DNA of 64,000 nt from Numida meleagris (GCF_002078875.1 NC_034424.1:7791586-7855585); one strand, 5' to 3'; counted from the stretch's first letter, positions 51,101 through 58,601 are shown. Numbers and translations are program-made. Notes: generated from the letters alone by a model not told the origin.

Positions 51101-54100
51101 TTGGAAGCCTCAGAAAACTTAAAAAATGCAGCTGCCAGCTCTTTGTGCAGCGATGATATTTACCAACTTCAGATCTACCAACAGCACAATCCTAATTCCA
51201 TAACTAACAGTCCAAAAAGGAATGGTGGAATTGACAGTTTATTAGAGGATCAAAATCTTCCCCTGATGGAGTCTTTGAATCATCTGAATTTGTCTGCTAA
51301 CCAGTTTAGTAGCACTGTCTCTTTTCCACCTGACAAAGACATTGCAAATGATAAATTAGTAGCATGTCTATCGTCCAGAAACGCAGCAGTGCAAAATAAT
51401 CATGTGCAGCTTTTGAATGAGAAGGTCATATCTGGAAAACTTGATAAGGTTGTATCTCTGCCCTTGTCCACACAAGGAATTCCTCAGGAAGTCCATACAG
51501 AAATCTGCTCCTCTGTGTCTTTGCAGAGGTTGGTGTCAGGAACTCATAACAACTCAAAAAATGACAGGCAGGCCGCAAAGGAATTGGGGAATGAACAGTT
51601 TTCTTCCATTACCTCAAAAAAGCAAACGTTTCAATCTGAGAACTCTTTCAGAAGTGGAGATGATACAATTTTTATTAGTGATGAGGGCCTCCCTCCTGCT
51701 GATGAGGATACCTTGTCAGAAATACTGTCTCCTGTTGATGAAGTGTTGTCCTATGGAAGTGCTGACTTGCCATCCTCTAATAGAAAGGATTTGTCATTTC
51801 CAAGTGAAGATCTTCCTCCTCCCCCTTTAGGTGAAGATACAATGAAAAATGATGATTCTAGCTTCAGTATGGATGATTTCCCATCTCCACCAGAACAAAT
51901 GACAGTCTCAGAGACTGGACAGTGTATGAATGAAGATATATTACTGAAAGTGGATGCATTCCCCCCATTACCTGATAACATCGTGACTGAAGAATATCCT
52001 CTGCTCAATCAAGAGCCAGTTGATATCTTTTCAATTCAGGAACATAAACTCTCAGAACAATATTTAGTCGAAGAAGATATTTCCTGTGCAAAGGATCACT
52101 TGTCAGAATACCAGGAAGGAGAACGTGAGATGCCATCACAGTCTTTGGAGCTTCTGCCTGTGCCAAATCCTCTTTCTTCTAGTCAGGTCAGTGAAAATCC
52201 TGCTTCCACGATGAAACGATGCAAAACGTACTTAACGCTGCCCGTAGCTGAGGAGGACAGTGACGACCCATTATCATCATTTGAAATTGGGGACAGAGTA
52301 TTAGTAAAGCAGACCCAACCTGGAACCCTAATGTTCAAAGGAGAGACTTGTTTTGACAGCGGCCATTGGGCTGGTGTTGCACTGGACAAAGCTGAAGGTG
52401 ATCATGCTGGAACTTACAAAGGGGTGAAGTATTTTGAGTGTGCACAGCACTGTGGTATCTTTGTCAGACCGGATGAGATTTCACACCTCTTGGAGGCTAA
52501 CAAAAATGGTTCCAGTTCCACTGGGGATGAAGACTCAGACTCCTTCTATGATGATGAATCCTTCAAAAGAGATTGCAAATACCCTGAAGTCGGTGGGCAG
52601 GGTGCAAGGGTAACAGAGCAGAAAGCTGAAGATACAAAAAGTGCAGGAGGATCGGAAGTGCCAGAAAAGCAGTCTAGGTTATACGTTGCCTTGCAGTCTG
52701 GAAAAGGTCAAAAGTTTCTGCATTCTGACCACTGGAAATGTGATGAACATCATCATCAAAACAATTTAATGTGCTTGGGATCAGATAAAGAAAAAACAGA
52801 TCTGATACAAATTAAACAAGGGATGCTTGCGGATGGGTCTCCAAAGGAAAAGATTTGCCATGCAGATGGGATAAATACAAGCAAAAATGTTTGTTGCTTG
52901 GTAGAGGATCAGAAGAGAAATAAACTCACTGATGATATCGCAGCTGAACTCAGTAAAAAGCTTCTATTTGATGCATTAATTGCATTCACTGAAACAGCTC
53001 AACACAAATATAAAAGTGCCTTTGAAAAAGATGTGATGAATTATATCAAAGGCCTAAAACAAGAAGGCAGTCAGAAACAATTTCTTATCAAAGAAAATCC
53101 AGTTGCTAGCTTAACTGAGCAATCAGCAAAGGTTCTTAATCTTCTACTGCATGATTTCAATATGCTTAGCATTCATGGTTGTCACACAGTAGCAGAAAGA
53201 ATTGTGACTAAATTTGTACATGATGCAGTTAAAGAATATAAGAAGATTAAAAGAAAACAAGGAGTAAAAACAGACAAGATATTTCCTTCATCTTCAGAGA
53301 CTTCTCCAATTACTTTGCCTGTAAGTAGAGTCAGAAAAGTTTGTCACCTGCAGTGTTGGACCTGAAATTGGGTCTACAACTGTTGCCCAGTTGTTTTTCG
53401 TCAAAAATTGCATCGTGCCAACATATGGAACCAAACTGCTAAACCATTCCTCACTTAAGGAACTTTGCAGCTGCTGGATGATATCTGTGCCCCATTCTCT
53501 CACTTCTCCTTCAGCCTACCAGGGAGCCTGGAACCCCAAGTGAAATGGCTCTTTTGATGCCTGCTGCTTCCAGTTCCAGCCTGTTTATTTTTTACTTCCT
53601 AAGTAGTTCATCAGGAAGCATCATAAAAGAAAGGTTTAAAAAATAAAGCGTTGGTTTGAGGAGCGGGTAAGAAAAGTAGTCCCAGTTCAGAACAAAAATG
53701 TGTTAAATAAATAAATATAAAAAAACATTCATGGTACTCAAATATGTAAATCTAATTCTGAATTCTACCGAATACAATTAAAACATGTTTTTCTCTGACA
53801 CATCAGTTAGCCTTTATTTGAGCCCGTGAGTAAGAGCATATCGTTCTGGAGTTTGAAGTGTAGCCCTAAATCAGTTGCTAATAATTTCAATATCTCTAAA
53901 AACTGTGGAAAAGTACTGGGTACATCACCTTGTTTTTCTTTTTCTCCCCACTAAAGTTCCTTACGAAAATCCTTGATGCTGGTGTTTTTGGAAGCTCTAA
54001 AGATTTTGATCAGCCGAATTCTGATGAACGTGCTCTGGAAAGACAAACACAAAAGCAATACTTGTATAGGCTGGATCAGTGGCACTCAGCTCCTTGGAAG

Positions 54101-56128
54101 AAAACTGAAGAAGTTCCCCTTGTGGTACCACACTATACTTCGTATGTTAAAAATTTGGCTGCATATGCAGTGGAAGAATTATGGACTCCGGAAAATGTTT
54201 ATTCAAATTTCACAAGAACCAGTGTGCCAAAGGATTTGAAGTGCAATGACTTCCCAGGGAATGATTTGGAAACAGAAAGCAAGAGGATGTATAATCAGGT
54301 ATTTTTTAAAGTTTTTTCCAGTGTTCTGTAGGCTGAATTGTATTAGCTCGTACTTGCTATTACTCTTGCTGCTGATACTAAATGTAGCAAAGGAACACTG
54401 AAAAAGCTATCACAAAATATATTGCTTCTGTTAATGAACTGCAAATTAATTCTTCTAGGATAGACATCCCTGCTGTGATACAAGCCTTTTGCTAGAGCTC
54501 TTCTGTCATAAGACCCTGAAGAAGTTTTGGGTCTGTTTAGAAAAAAACAAACTTCTTGGAAAGCTGCAATCTCCAGCCCAAGTGTTCCTCCTCTGAAGTC
54601 CTGCTCTGATGAGTTTGGACAGATCTTCATGTTCCTTGGCACCCTGGGATTACTGAATTTTGCGGACTCTGTCTGCACAAGAGATCTATGGGCCCTATCA
54701 GAGCCTCGTGTATAAGCCATCTGTATTTAGTGAATGATCACACATCACTGTCTGAGACCTACTGCTGTACAGGCTTACATACTCGTTAGGTAATGATCAT
54801 CACAACAGCTATAGGAAAATCAGTGATGTAAGTGATGATCACAGACTTTGCACTGAGATGCAATACTCTGCTGTCAGCAGCCTGATATCTTTTGTCAAAC
54901 ACTTAGAAAACTTTGGAAAGCGTATCAGTTGGTACTCAGTTTGGTACTGTGTTTTTGATGTTACAGGTTATATTCGATTTGACTTACGAGCTTCTACGTG
55001 CGGAATATCAAGTAACTGCAAATCCAAATACATTTCCATGGTTGAGAGAAAATTTGAGATCTTGCTGTTCTAGGTGTCATTGCAGAAGAACAGAGGTCGA
55101 TGAGGCTAAGGTAAATTCTGGAAATGTAAACTGTACAATAATGAGAGTAAAGAGAGCAGACATTGCAATGACACAGTGGCAAAGTTCAGAGGGTTGTAGC
55201 AGTGCAGCTGAGGTGAATTAGAGAAGAAAACAGCGTTGCTCTGAAATATCAGAACAAGTATAGACTGCCCTAATTAGTGAGCCCAAATATTCCAAGTGCA
55301 TAGAGCTCTAAAGAGGAATGACAATCGGGCTTCTAAATGTCCATGGTTATGACAATCTTGGGTGCAACGTCTGAAGTGATCTTATGTTGACAATGTGTTG
55401 TTTGGTCAGTATCAATCTTCTAAATCAGTCCCCTAAAATCTGGGGCATTTCTAGATTTGGTGCTGGGTCTCCACATTGGCCCTTTTCACTCATTTCCAGC
55501 ACTCCACAGTGATAGATCTCCCATGAGAACAATTCTTTTCATCTTTTCTTATTTTTTAGACATTTGTTCAGGGTGAAATTATTAAAATAATGAACCTGGA
55601 AAGGAATGACTTAGAAAGGAAAAGAAAATTCCTTAATATGACCAAGTACACAAACTGTGAGAGAGACAGAGTGGATCTGATTCTGGTAAGCACACCTCCC
55701 AGCAAAGACCTGTTTACTTTCTCTAGATTTGAACCAGAAATGTTCATGTTGTTTGATCATGTTTACTTAAAATAACTTTGGAACTTACAGAAGTTATTGG
55801 CATCCTTTTCATCACAACTGCAGTAATCATCCAGTATTTTCATTTCTTATGGCTGTTTTAAGTGGATATTACATATATAAAATTGTTGGATTAGGACAGC
55901 TCCTTAGTGCCTCCCAGAACTGACCACGCTCTTGCTCGTGAAGTAAACATTCATATCCATGTTATATTTTAGATTCAGGAGCTCCACAAAGAAGAATCTC
56001 AGTGGACTTACTATGATGATGATGAATTAACTGTGAAGATGAACATGACTGAAGATATATTTGATAGCTTGATCCTTGATACGATCAGAGTTCTCAACAA
56101 GATTTATTTGAGAAAAGCCAGTGATTAG
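21158..56128 (+). CDS. CCDC187: CCDC187, CEP350-like centrosomal protein (29 exons threaded)
   Basis: A spliced plus-strand gene whose exons align in order with CEP350 as I remember it: an N-terminal helix WKSLQKAKAVLQGIENK (CEP350: WDALSQTKAALRHIENK), the block WREGQKLARKILGPPP (CEP350: WRDGQKLVKKILGPAP), the Arg/Lys coiled coil EERKRRKLEEKKALMQAVEM, a second coiled coil ending AELAWLGHQRR, an acidic region with LSPVDEVLSYGSADLPSS, a CAP-Gly domain and the C-terminal block ELHKEESQW...YDDDEL. Gene order with GPSM1 and QSOX2 makes it the 9q34 paralogue CCDC187 rather than CEP350 itself. CEP350 sits at centrosomes and intercellular-bridge microtubules and anchors microtubules and FGFR1OP; a similar microtubule or centriole role is inferred here. 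The threaded exons give about 2,615 codons, near CEP350 (about 3,100). The frame is continuous everywhere except across 31725-41132, where an exon or alternative acceptor is missing. Confidence 0.88.
21879..21922 (+). CDS. CCDC187: CCDC187 coding exon 2
   Basis: Acceptor TTTCCACAG, 44 bases, donor GTACGT; enters in phase 1 and leaves in phase 0. Encodes DVTLAWKSLQKAKAV, the conserved N-terminal amphipathic helix of the CEP350 family. Confidence 0.85.
22709..22802 (+). CDS. CCDC187: CCDC187 coding exon 3
   Basis: Acceptor CTTCACAG, donor GTGAGT, phase 0 to 1. Starts LQGIENKF, continuing the N-terminal helix (CEP350 has LRHIENKL at the same exon boundary), then a basic low-complexity stretch rich in Arg. 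Confidence 0.85.
23263..23332 (+). CDS. CCDC187: CCDC187 coding exon 4
   Basis: Acceptor ACACTGTAG, donor GTGAGT, 70 bases, phase 1 to 2. Encodes DGKRSRDETALKEKNRSEV-like basic sequence; CEP350 has a comparable KDGRYLDDSW..KEKSRS segment here. Confidence 0.78.
23744..23868 (+). mobile_element. CR1 LINE 3' end, sense, just before exon 5
   Basis: Contains GTACTAAGGGACACGGTTTA, GTGGATGGTTGGACTGGATG and ATCTTGGAGGTCCTTCCCAG, ending in a short tail of ATTCTGCG/ATTCTGTG units. This is a truncated CR1 copy of the same subfamily as the antisense copies near 15.2 kb. The tail stops about 25 bases before the acceptor of CCDC187 exon 5, so the branch point of that intron may lie within or next to it. 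Confidence 0.9.
23894..24456 (+). CDS. CCDC187: CCDC187 coding exon 5
   Basis: Acceptor TTTTCTTTTCTTTAAG, donor GTCAGT, 563 bases, phase 2 to 1. The first two thirds encode a Pro/Ala/Gly-rich, probably disordered segment; the last third encodes the basic helix WKKLEQLKKKIQEQKK, matching the CEP350 block LEKLKERIRKQ, then a Pro-rich end (RLPAPPAPRP; CEP350 has KVATAPPAPAY). The GC-rich start follows directly on a CR1 insertion. Confidence 0.82.
25557..25655 (+). CDS. CCDC187: CCDC187 coding exon 6
   Basis: Acceptor TTTTTTCTCCTGGTTGAAG, donor GTAAGA, 99 bases, phase 1 to 1. Encodes a Ser/Gln/Arg-rich stretch with no domain. The call rests on phase, splice signals and an uninterrupted frame rather than on similarity. 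Confidence 0.7.
27172..27282 (+). mobile_element. CR1 LINE 3' end, sense
   Basis: GAGGAGCTGGGCAACCTGGT, GACCTTTAAAGGTCCCTTCC and the tail GATTCTATGATTCGATG are diagnostic of the bird CR1 3' end. It is a truncated copy in the intron between CCDC187 exons 6 and 7. Confidence 0.92.
28367..28495 (+). CDS. CCDC187: CCDC187 coding exon 7
   Basis: Acceptor CTGTTTCAG, donor GTACAG, 129 bases, phase 1 to 1. Encodes ASAWREGQKLARKILGPPP, nearly identical to CEP350 SSWRDGQKLVKKILGPAP; this is the clearest N-terminal signature of the family. Confidence 0.9.
28865..29577 (+). CDS. CCDC187: CCDC187 coding exon 8
   Basis: Acceptor ATCTCCCACAG, donor GTAAGT, 713 bases, phase 1 to 0. A Ser/Arg/Pro-rich first part is followed by the coiled coil EERKRRKLEEKKALMQAVEM and RNKRLQEVYRKQREAL, matching CEP350 EERKRKQNEEKKAQKEATEQ and KNKRLQELYRKQKEAF. 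Confidence 0.92.
29945..30036 (+). CDS. CCDC187: CCDC187 coding exon 9
   Basis: Acceptor CTTGTTCCAG, donor GTACTC, 92 bases, phase 0 to 2. Encodes EQTSGGTPERSIMAWVEKAS and onward. It is required to bring exon 8 (phase 0) into frame with exon 10 (phase 2). Confidence 0.75.
30514..30533. repeat. poly-T tract before exon 10
   Basis: Twenty consecutive T, ending 25 bases upstream of the exon 10 acceptor and probably forming part of its pyrimidine tract. Confidence 0.9.
30559..31235 (+). CDS. CCDC187: CCDC187 coding exon 10
   Basis: Acceptor TATTTAAACAG, donor GTAACT, 677 bases, phase 2 to 1; the other two frames have early stops. Encodes YRNKWDRVKAIHDLSKELAE followed by KIEMATKRL, matching CEP350 YKSKLDRIEALKATAASLSS and RIESEAKKL, then a Ser/Glu/Asp-rich tail. 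Confidence 0.9.
31625..31724 (+). CDS. CCDC187: CCDC187 coding exon 11
   Basis: Acceptor GTCTTTTTAAAAG, donor GTAAAC, 100 bases, phase 1 to 2. Encodes GFPVNKGSEVDMSLLHEKP and a Ser/Pro stretch ending SHGFLAR. The following exon in phase 2 is not resolved. Confidence 0.78.
31903..32078 (+). CDS. CCDC187: candidate extra CCDC187 exon (tentative)
   Basis: An open segment from TTTTTAGAG to CCTGAAG/GTGAAG would enter in phase 2 and leave in phase 1, exactly what is needed to link exon 11 to exon 12. It would encode FQPFFYYPPRDGSPLQKF and similar Pro-rich sequence. The weakness is the acceptor: a better TAG lies two bases earlier and gives an immediate stop. No family similarity was recognised, so this is only a phase-based suggestion. 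Confidence 0.22.
37409..37505 (-). other. exon-like open segment on the opposite strand
   Basis: On the minus strand a strong acceptor (GTGCCTCCCTCTCCCGCAG) precedes 97 open bases ending at CAATCCAG with donor-like GTTAAG. The frame reads DKKAAPSSDTRKRMDQQLRE then KMAQMNTHLLQ, a charged, helix-prone sequence, and lies within a 171-codon open frame (37114-37629). I do not recognise a family and found no convincing partner exon, so a chance open frame is quite possible. Confidence 0.22.
41133..41230 (+). CDS. CCDC187: CCDC187 coding exon 12
   Basis: Acceptor AAGTTTCTGCAG, donor GTACAG, 98 bases; only phase 1 entry is open and it leaves in phase 0. Encodes CAELKEKHRSHLDNLRQTSL and LLAHRLK, a coiled coil continuing into exon 13. 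An internal acceptor ending CCCCAG at 41148 would give phase 2 entry and direct fusion to exon 11, but it lacks a pyrimidine tract. Confidence 0.78.
41290..41307. repeat. short (AAATC)n repeat after A run
   Basis: Nine or ten A followed by about three ATCAA units; simple sequence, intronic. Confidence 0.8.
41665..41760 (+). CDS. CCDC187: CCDC187 coding exon 13
   Basis: Acceptor CATCAGCTCCAG, donor GTGAGT, 96 bases, phase 0 to 0. Encodes the coiled coil QKQQLTVLSEKAKLELQESQ and RFLTDLLQNDLK. The acceptor is a NAGNAG type (CAGCAG), so an isoform lacking the first Gln is likely. Confidence 0.85.
42075..42178 (+). CDS. CCDC187: CCDC187 coding exon 14
   Basis: Acceptor TTTCTGTTTCTGTAG, donor GTATGG, 104 bases, phase 0 to 2. 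Encodes a Ser-rich linker (LCSSSKGRYSSVPKLDHAEQ...) with no domain. Confidence 0.78.
42497..42630 (+). CDS. CCDC187: CCDC187 coding exon 15
   Basis: Acceptor CTCCTACCTCCAG, donor GTGAAC, 134 bases, phase 2 to 1. Encodes SDEEMHLLKQLPLNMERDHS, which lines up loosely with the CEP350 stretch EDEIEEQSFRSLLPSESHRR, then a basic Ser/Arg tail. Confidence 0.8.
43273..43409 (+). CDS. CCDC187: CCDC187 coding exon 16
   Basis: Acceptor CTCCCTCTGCTCAG, donor GTAACG, 137 bases, phase 1 to 0. Encodes an acidic Pro/Gly-rich linker (SLLAEDTEPLHGHQGLNLLS...). Confidence 0.78.
43533..43720 (+). CDS. CCDC187: CCDC187 coding exon 17
   Basis: Acceptor TCTGTCCCCAG, donor GTGAGG, 188 bases, phase 0 to 2. Encodes EELRARHQAALLELRRKALR and DKARAELAWLGHQRR, matching CEP350 EEMRAAHQSSLLRLREKALK and EKTKAELAWLEHQKK; a very clear family block. 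Confidence 0.93.
44280..44367 (+). CDS. CCDC187: CCDC187 coding exon 18
   Basis: Acceptor CTCTGGTTCTCAG, donor GTAATA, 88 bases, phase 2 to 0. Encodes CLEILQDTKGASAVAEKQRK and VLTELKREQ, continuing the coiled coil (CEP350: PPLRKKQRGLLLRLQQEK). Confidence 0.88.
44588..44734 (+). CDS. CCDC187: CCDC187 coding exon 19
   Basis: Acceptor CTTTATATAG, 147 bases to the weak donor GTTATC, phase 0 to 0. Encodes VEIQHLQNIYRAAHQERKLL and LKQQREILMMRQSTAKLQDE, matching CEP350 AEIKRLQEANKAARKERQLI and LKQQEEIEKIRQTTIKLQEK. The frame stays open to a second donor, GTAGCG after CAG at 44782 (also phase 0), which would add 16 residues; which is used cannot be told from sequence. Confidence 0.88.
45131..45294 (+). 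CDS. CCDC187: CCDC187 coding exon 20
   Basis: Acceptor CCTTTTCCTTTCAG, donor GTAAGT, 164 bases, phase 0 to 2. Encodes a Ser/Lys-rich linker (LSRSPATEEIIKPKMRQISS...). Confidence 0.82.
47062..47081. repeat. poly-T tract
   Basis: Twenty consecutive T in the intron between exons 20 and 21; simple sequence. Confidence 0.9.
47347..47495 (+). CDS. CCDC187: CCDC187 coding exon 21
   Basis: Acceptor CTCTTTTCAG, donor GTGTGG, 149 bases, phase 2 to 1. Encodes FSTKNKKTLVQYQELTEEPL and a further linker; no domain. Confidence 0.8.
47496..49001 (+). other. CCDC187: CCDC187 intron 21, nothing assigned
   Basis: AT-rich intron. No exon, RNA gene or repeat family recognised on either strand. Confidence 0.55.
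49002..49123 (+). CDS. CCDC187: CCDC187 coding exon 22, likely GC donor
   Basis: Acceptor TACGTTTCAG, 122 bases, phase 1 to 0. Encodes GDDTPFLEDQEDDSVTVEKA and an Arg/Glu stretch ending DSCSPFQ. The only donor that restores phase 0 for exon 23 is CAG/GCACGT, a GC-AG type site; nearby GT dinucleotides give the wrong phase. Confidence 0.78.
49379..49506 (+). CDS. CCDC187: CCDC187 coding exon 23
   Basis: Acceptor ATTGCCTCTTCAG, donor GTACCA, 128 bases, phase 0 to 2. Encodes AGTRKKDLSFDDQDSEKRSA and further charged, Ser-rich sequence. Confidence 0.82.
49972..50051 (+). CDS. CCDC187: CCDC187 coding exon 24
   Basis: Acceptor TTGTATTTTCAG, donor GTAAGT, 80 bases, phase 2 to 1. Encodes GNPDSERKSQIMHAGEKAPS and onward to LFSE. 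Confidence 0.8.
50475..53320 (+). CDS. CCDC187: CCDC187 coding exon 25 (large exon with CAP-Gly)
   Basis: Acceptor of 13 T then AG, donor GTAAGT after ACTTTGCCT, 2,846 bases open throughout, phase 1 to 0. The first 600 codons are acidic and Ser-rich, probably disordered, with LSPVDEVLSYGSADLPSS and a row of short Pro motifs (DLPPPP, DFPSPP, AFPPLP) around 51730-51985. A CAP-Gly domain spans 52280-52496 (FEIGDRVLVKQTQPGTLMFK ... GHWAGVALDKAEGDHAGTYK ... CGIFVRPDEISHLLE). The last part contains helix-forming sequence (LTDDIAAELSKKLLFDALIA). Both ends of the CAP-Gly match CEP350 (IGDRVLV...PGTLRFKGET, GIFAPPQKISH). About half the protein's acidic tail region is encoded by this one exon. Confidence 0.95.
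52280..52496 (+). other. CCDC187: CAP-Gly domain coding segment
   Basis: Encodes about 72 residues with the CAP-Gly hallmarks: IGDRVLV start, PGTL..KGET strand, a Trp-Ala-Gly-Val turn (HWAGVALD), GTYKGVKYFEC and GIFVRPDEI. The usual GKNDG loop that reads EEY/F tails is replaced by GDHAG, as CEP350 itself deviates (GNNNG). Binding to tubulin or EB-type C-termini may thus be altered; that is inference. Confidence 0.93.
53957..54298 (+). CDS. CCDC187: CCDC187 coding exon 26
   Basis: Acceptor TTTCTCCCCACTAAAG, donor GTATTT, 342 bases, phase 0 to 0. Encodes FLTKILDAGVFGSSKDFDQP, QWHSAPWKKTEEVPLVVPHY and YAVEELW, a conserved C-terminal region of the CEP350 family. Confidence 0.9.
54967..55110 (+). 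CDS. CCDC187: CCDC187 coding exon 27
   Basis: Acceptor TTTGATGTTACAG, donor GTAAAT, 144 bases, phase 0 to 0. Encodes VIFDLTYELLRAEYQVTANP and a Cys/Arg-rich end (CCSRCHCRR). Confidence 0.9.
55560..55685 (+). CDS. CCDC187: CCDC187 coding exon 28
   Basis: Acceptor TCTTATTTTTTAG, donor GTAAGC, 126 bases, phase 0 to 0. Encodes IIKIMNLERNDLERKRKFLN and CERDRVDLIL, close to the CEP350 C-terminal block ILELEKNDLDKRRKL and RRDRVDEIL. Confidence 0.92.
55973..56128 (+). CDS. CCDC187: CCDC187 last coding exon (stop)
   Basis: Acceptor TTATATTTTAG, 156 bases to TAG at 56126-56128. Encodes QELHKEESQWTYYDDDELTV and DSLILDTIRVLNKI, matching the CEP350 end QELHKEERQWVNYDDDELCV and TLIKDTIDVLNQI. Confidence 0.95.
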   Translation: MQELHKEESQWTYYDDDELTVKMNMTEDIFDSLILDTIRVLNKIYLRKASD

Positions 56129-56925
56129 AAGTTTGCCTGAAAGGTGGAGTTTTAATCCCTGATTTTTAAGGCAAGAGATGCGTGATTAAGAATTTTAATT
56201 CTGAACTTTACCCATTACAAGTGTGGCTGAAGCGTTATGTTCATGTTTACGATGAAAGGATGCAAGTACAAAAATACTACCTAAAATATTCTTCTTAAGT
56301 TTTGAGCTTTGGGAATGCTCATTAAGTTCAGTACTCTTCTTAGAGTGATGTTACACATAATCTAAGTGGTGAAAATTTTATTCTTCTCTGTTTTTTTTAA
56401 TCAAGATAGCACTTTATTCACCTATGCAATTGGAGAGCTCCTTATGTGTTTAAAATTGTATAGGAGTCTATGATTATACAGACAGGGTTCAAAAGCAATT
56501 TATGTGTAAATTGTCTTATTCTTCATTATCACGTTCTGGTTGTGAATGATGATTGATGAATCACATTTTAAGAAAAACGTTCAGAAAATCAATGCTGTCT
56601 GTCTTGAGAACATCAAGGTGCAGACAGAATTAAATCTCACAGGAAGTAAATTGTTGCCGATCTCTGTCTCTTGGAATAAACTCTTCTAAATTGGAACAGT
56701 CTAAAACTTTTCCTGATCGGCACAGTGCCATTACAAAGGTGACTGTGTACTATTTTTTACAGCCTGTGAATGATTATATTTAAAATCACAATATTTACAG
56801 TCAATTTTTGATGGGAAAAACTATTGAAATGCACTGTGTTTCTATTTTTAAGTACTGATGGTTTAACTGTTTTCATACCGATTTGTTTTCTGAATAAACA
56901 CAATAAATCCCATGTATTTCATTTT
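56129..56925 (+). other. CCDC187: CCDC187 3'UTR
   Basis: AT-rich region after the stop, without further open frame of note, ending at paired polyadenylation signals. The exact cleavage point is inferred to lie 10-30 bases after them. Confidence 0.75.
56893..56907 (+). terminator. CCDC187: two AATAAA polyadenylation signals
   Basis: AATAAA at 56893-56898 and again at 56902-56907, about 770 bases after the stop codon. Pairing of canonical signals marks the likely mRNA 3' end. Confidence 0.8.
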
Positions 56926-56929
56926 TACG

Positions 56930-58601
56930 GAAATTCTACTTGATTTCAGATTATATTGTCTACACTGCTGCTCCCATTAGTGAATGGAAGTAGTTTTGTT
57001 GTTTTGCAAATAGCTCTTAGGGGCATTAAAAAGCACAGTAGTAGTAGCTGTCTTATGAACAGAAAGAAAATGTACTTGGGACAGAAATTATCTTTAACTT
57101 CTGAACTTACTCTATAAACTATTTTCATGTTCCTCATGGTACATTTTCCTAAAAGTCTGCTATATACTACATAAATTCATTCCAAACCAACTGATTGATA
57201 CAGCCTGCAATACTTGGTGAGGATAAAGACTCAGCAAACAGTATCCCTTAACGAGCCTTGATTCTCTAGTTGGGCTCCTGACTTTCCTGCTTTGAGATCC
57301 TAGGGCTGATGGCACTGCTGAGATGCAGCACTAAACAAGCTCTTCCTTCCTGGGTGAGAATTATCTCCTCCTCCCCCGACCTTTATCCTCATTGATTAAT
57401 TAATCCAGATAAGTTATTTGTTCTAAGATTAATGTTTTCTTCTTGTCAGCTTACGGTAGAACTTAATTCAGTGTTGGTTTTGTTTGTTTGTTTTTTTCCT
57501 CCAGGACTCGCAGGCAAATTATTGGATACAATGACAAATCTGTATATTGAAGCACTACAGTTTTTCAGTTTATTTTCACTACGGTTTTGCAGCAGCAGCA
57601 TTGGGATCGCTTGTTGTGTGTTGGGAATGAAAGCTATTAAAAATATCATTTATATATGTGAATGAATAGGTGAAGAACTTGTTTAATTTCAGACTGCTAT
57701 GTGTTACACTTGAGAAAGATAACCATTATATTTGCAATTAGGTTTGTGAGTGAAGCCTGAACCCTTGCAAGATAGCTATATACAGAAGGACACAGCCATA
57801 AAGTAACTACTGCTGATGAGAATAAAAAGTGTACACACAGAACATGTCAGACATGTTTAATATCCCCTGCCATTATCTGTTCCAAGCCTTAGATTCTGGC
57901 ACCCAGATATATTGACCTGTTCAGTCAGTGGCAAGACTTCAATATCAAGATGACTCTACTTCAAGGTCTAATATTTTGTTTGCCTTGGTTTTGATCAATA
58001 TTAACCTCCCGGGTCAATAAATCTCGATACTAGCCTCGAGAGGAGTCATTATCTTTCATAGAAAATGATTATTTCTCAGTTAAACCCCACATTTAATTTT
58101 CCTGTAATCCATCTCTTTCATCTTCACACTTTTAGCAGTTCTTCTGAATAAAATGCACTCTAAAATACCTAAAGATTTTAAAATTCTAATTAGCATCTGC
58201 CAGAAGGTCTTCCATTTCTTTTATATCATTGGATTCCACTGTTGTAACCATCTCCTGTTATTGTTTAGACGCAGAAATGAGTCAGAGCTGCGACTATGGA
58301 TGGAAACGTGTGACTGAACCCCTTCAGATATTAATAGTCAAAAAAAGAGAGAATCAGACAAAAATAGGGAAATGTGGCAGAATCTGCTGGTTCTCATGTG
58401 ATCTGTACTGTGTGTGGGATTCCCCCTCCTGCCCTGTCCGTGTATCAACAGCCATCAACGATCATAGCCTAGATTTTAACCCCTGAAATTGCACCAGAAT
58501 GCCTGAAGCACGAGGATTTGGATCCATTTGTTTCCTCTTTGGTCCTTGAGGGATTACAAGGAACGGCTGCGAACACTGGCAGCAAGAGCCGGCTTTCAGG
58601 G
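56930..58601. other. spacer between CCDC187 and QSOX2
   Basis: About 1.7 kb, AT-rich on the left and becoming GC-rich next to the gap. No exon or RNA gene is supported. The two tandem genes are therefore close together, and readthrough or shared regulation is possible. Confidence 0.55.

Noticed and set aside
53321..53365. Extension of the large exon to the stop at 53365
   Set aside because: A GTAAGT donor at 53321 and in-phase exons 26-29 with strong CEP350 similarity show that the frame is spliced; the extra 14 codons are intronic read-through.
21158..56128. Identification of the gene as CEP350 itself
   Set aside because: The flanking GPSM1 exon and the QSOX2-type TTGEN block place it in the 9q34-like block; several CEP350 segments are missing or strongly diverged.
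57432..57665. 77-codon frame in the CCDC187-QSOX2 spacer
   Set aside because: Short, hydrophobic by T-richness, no promoter or homology support.
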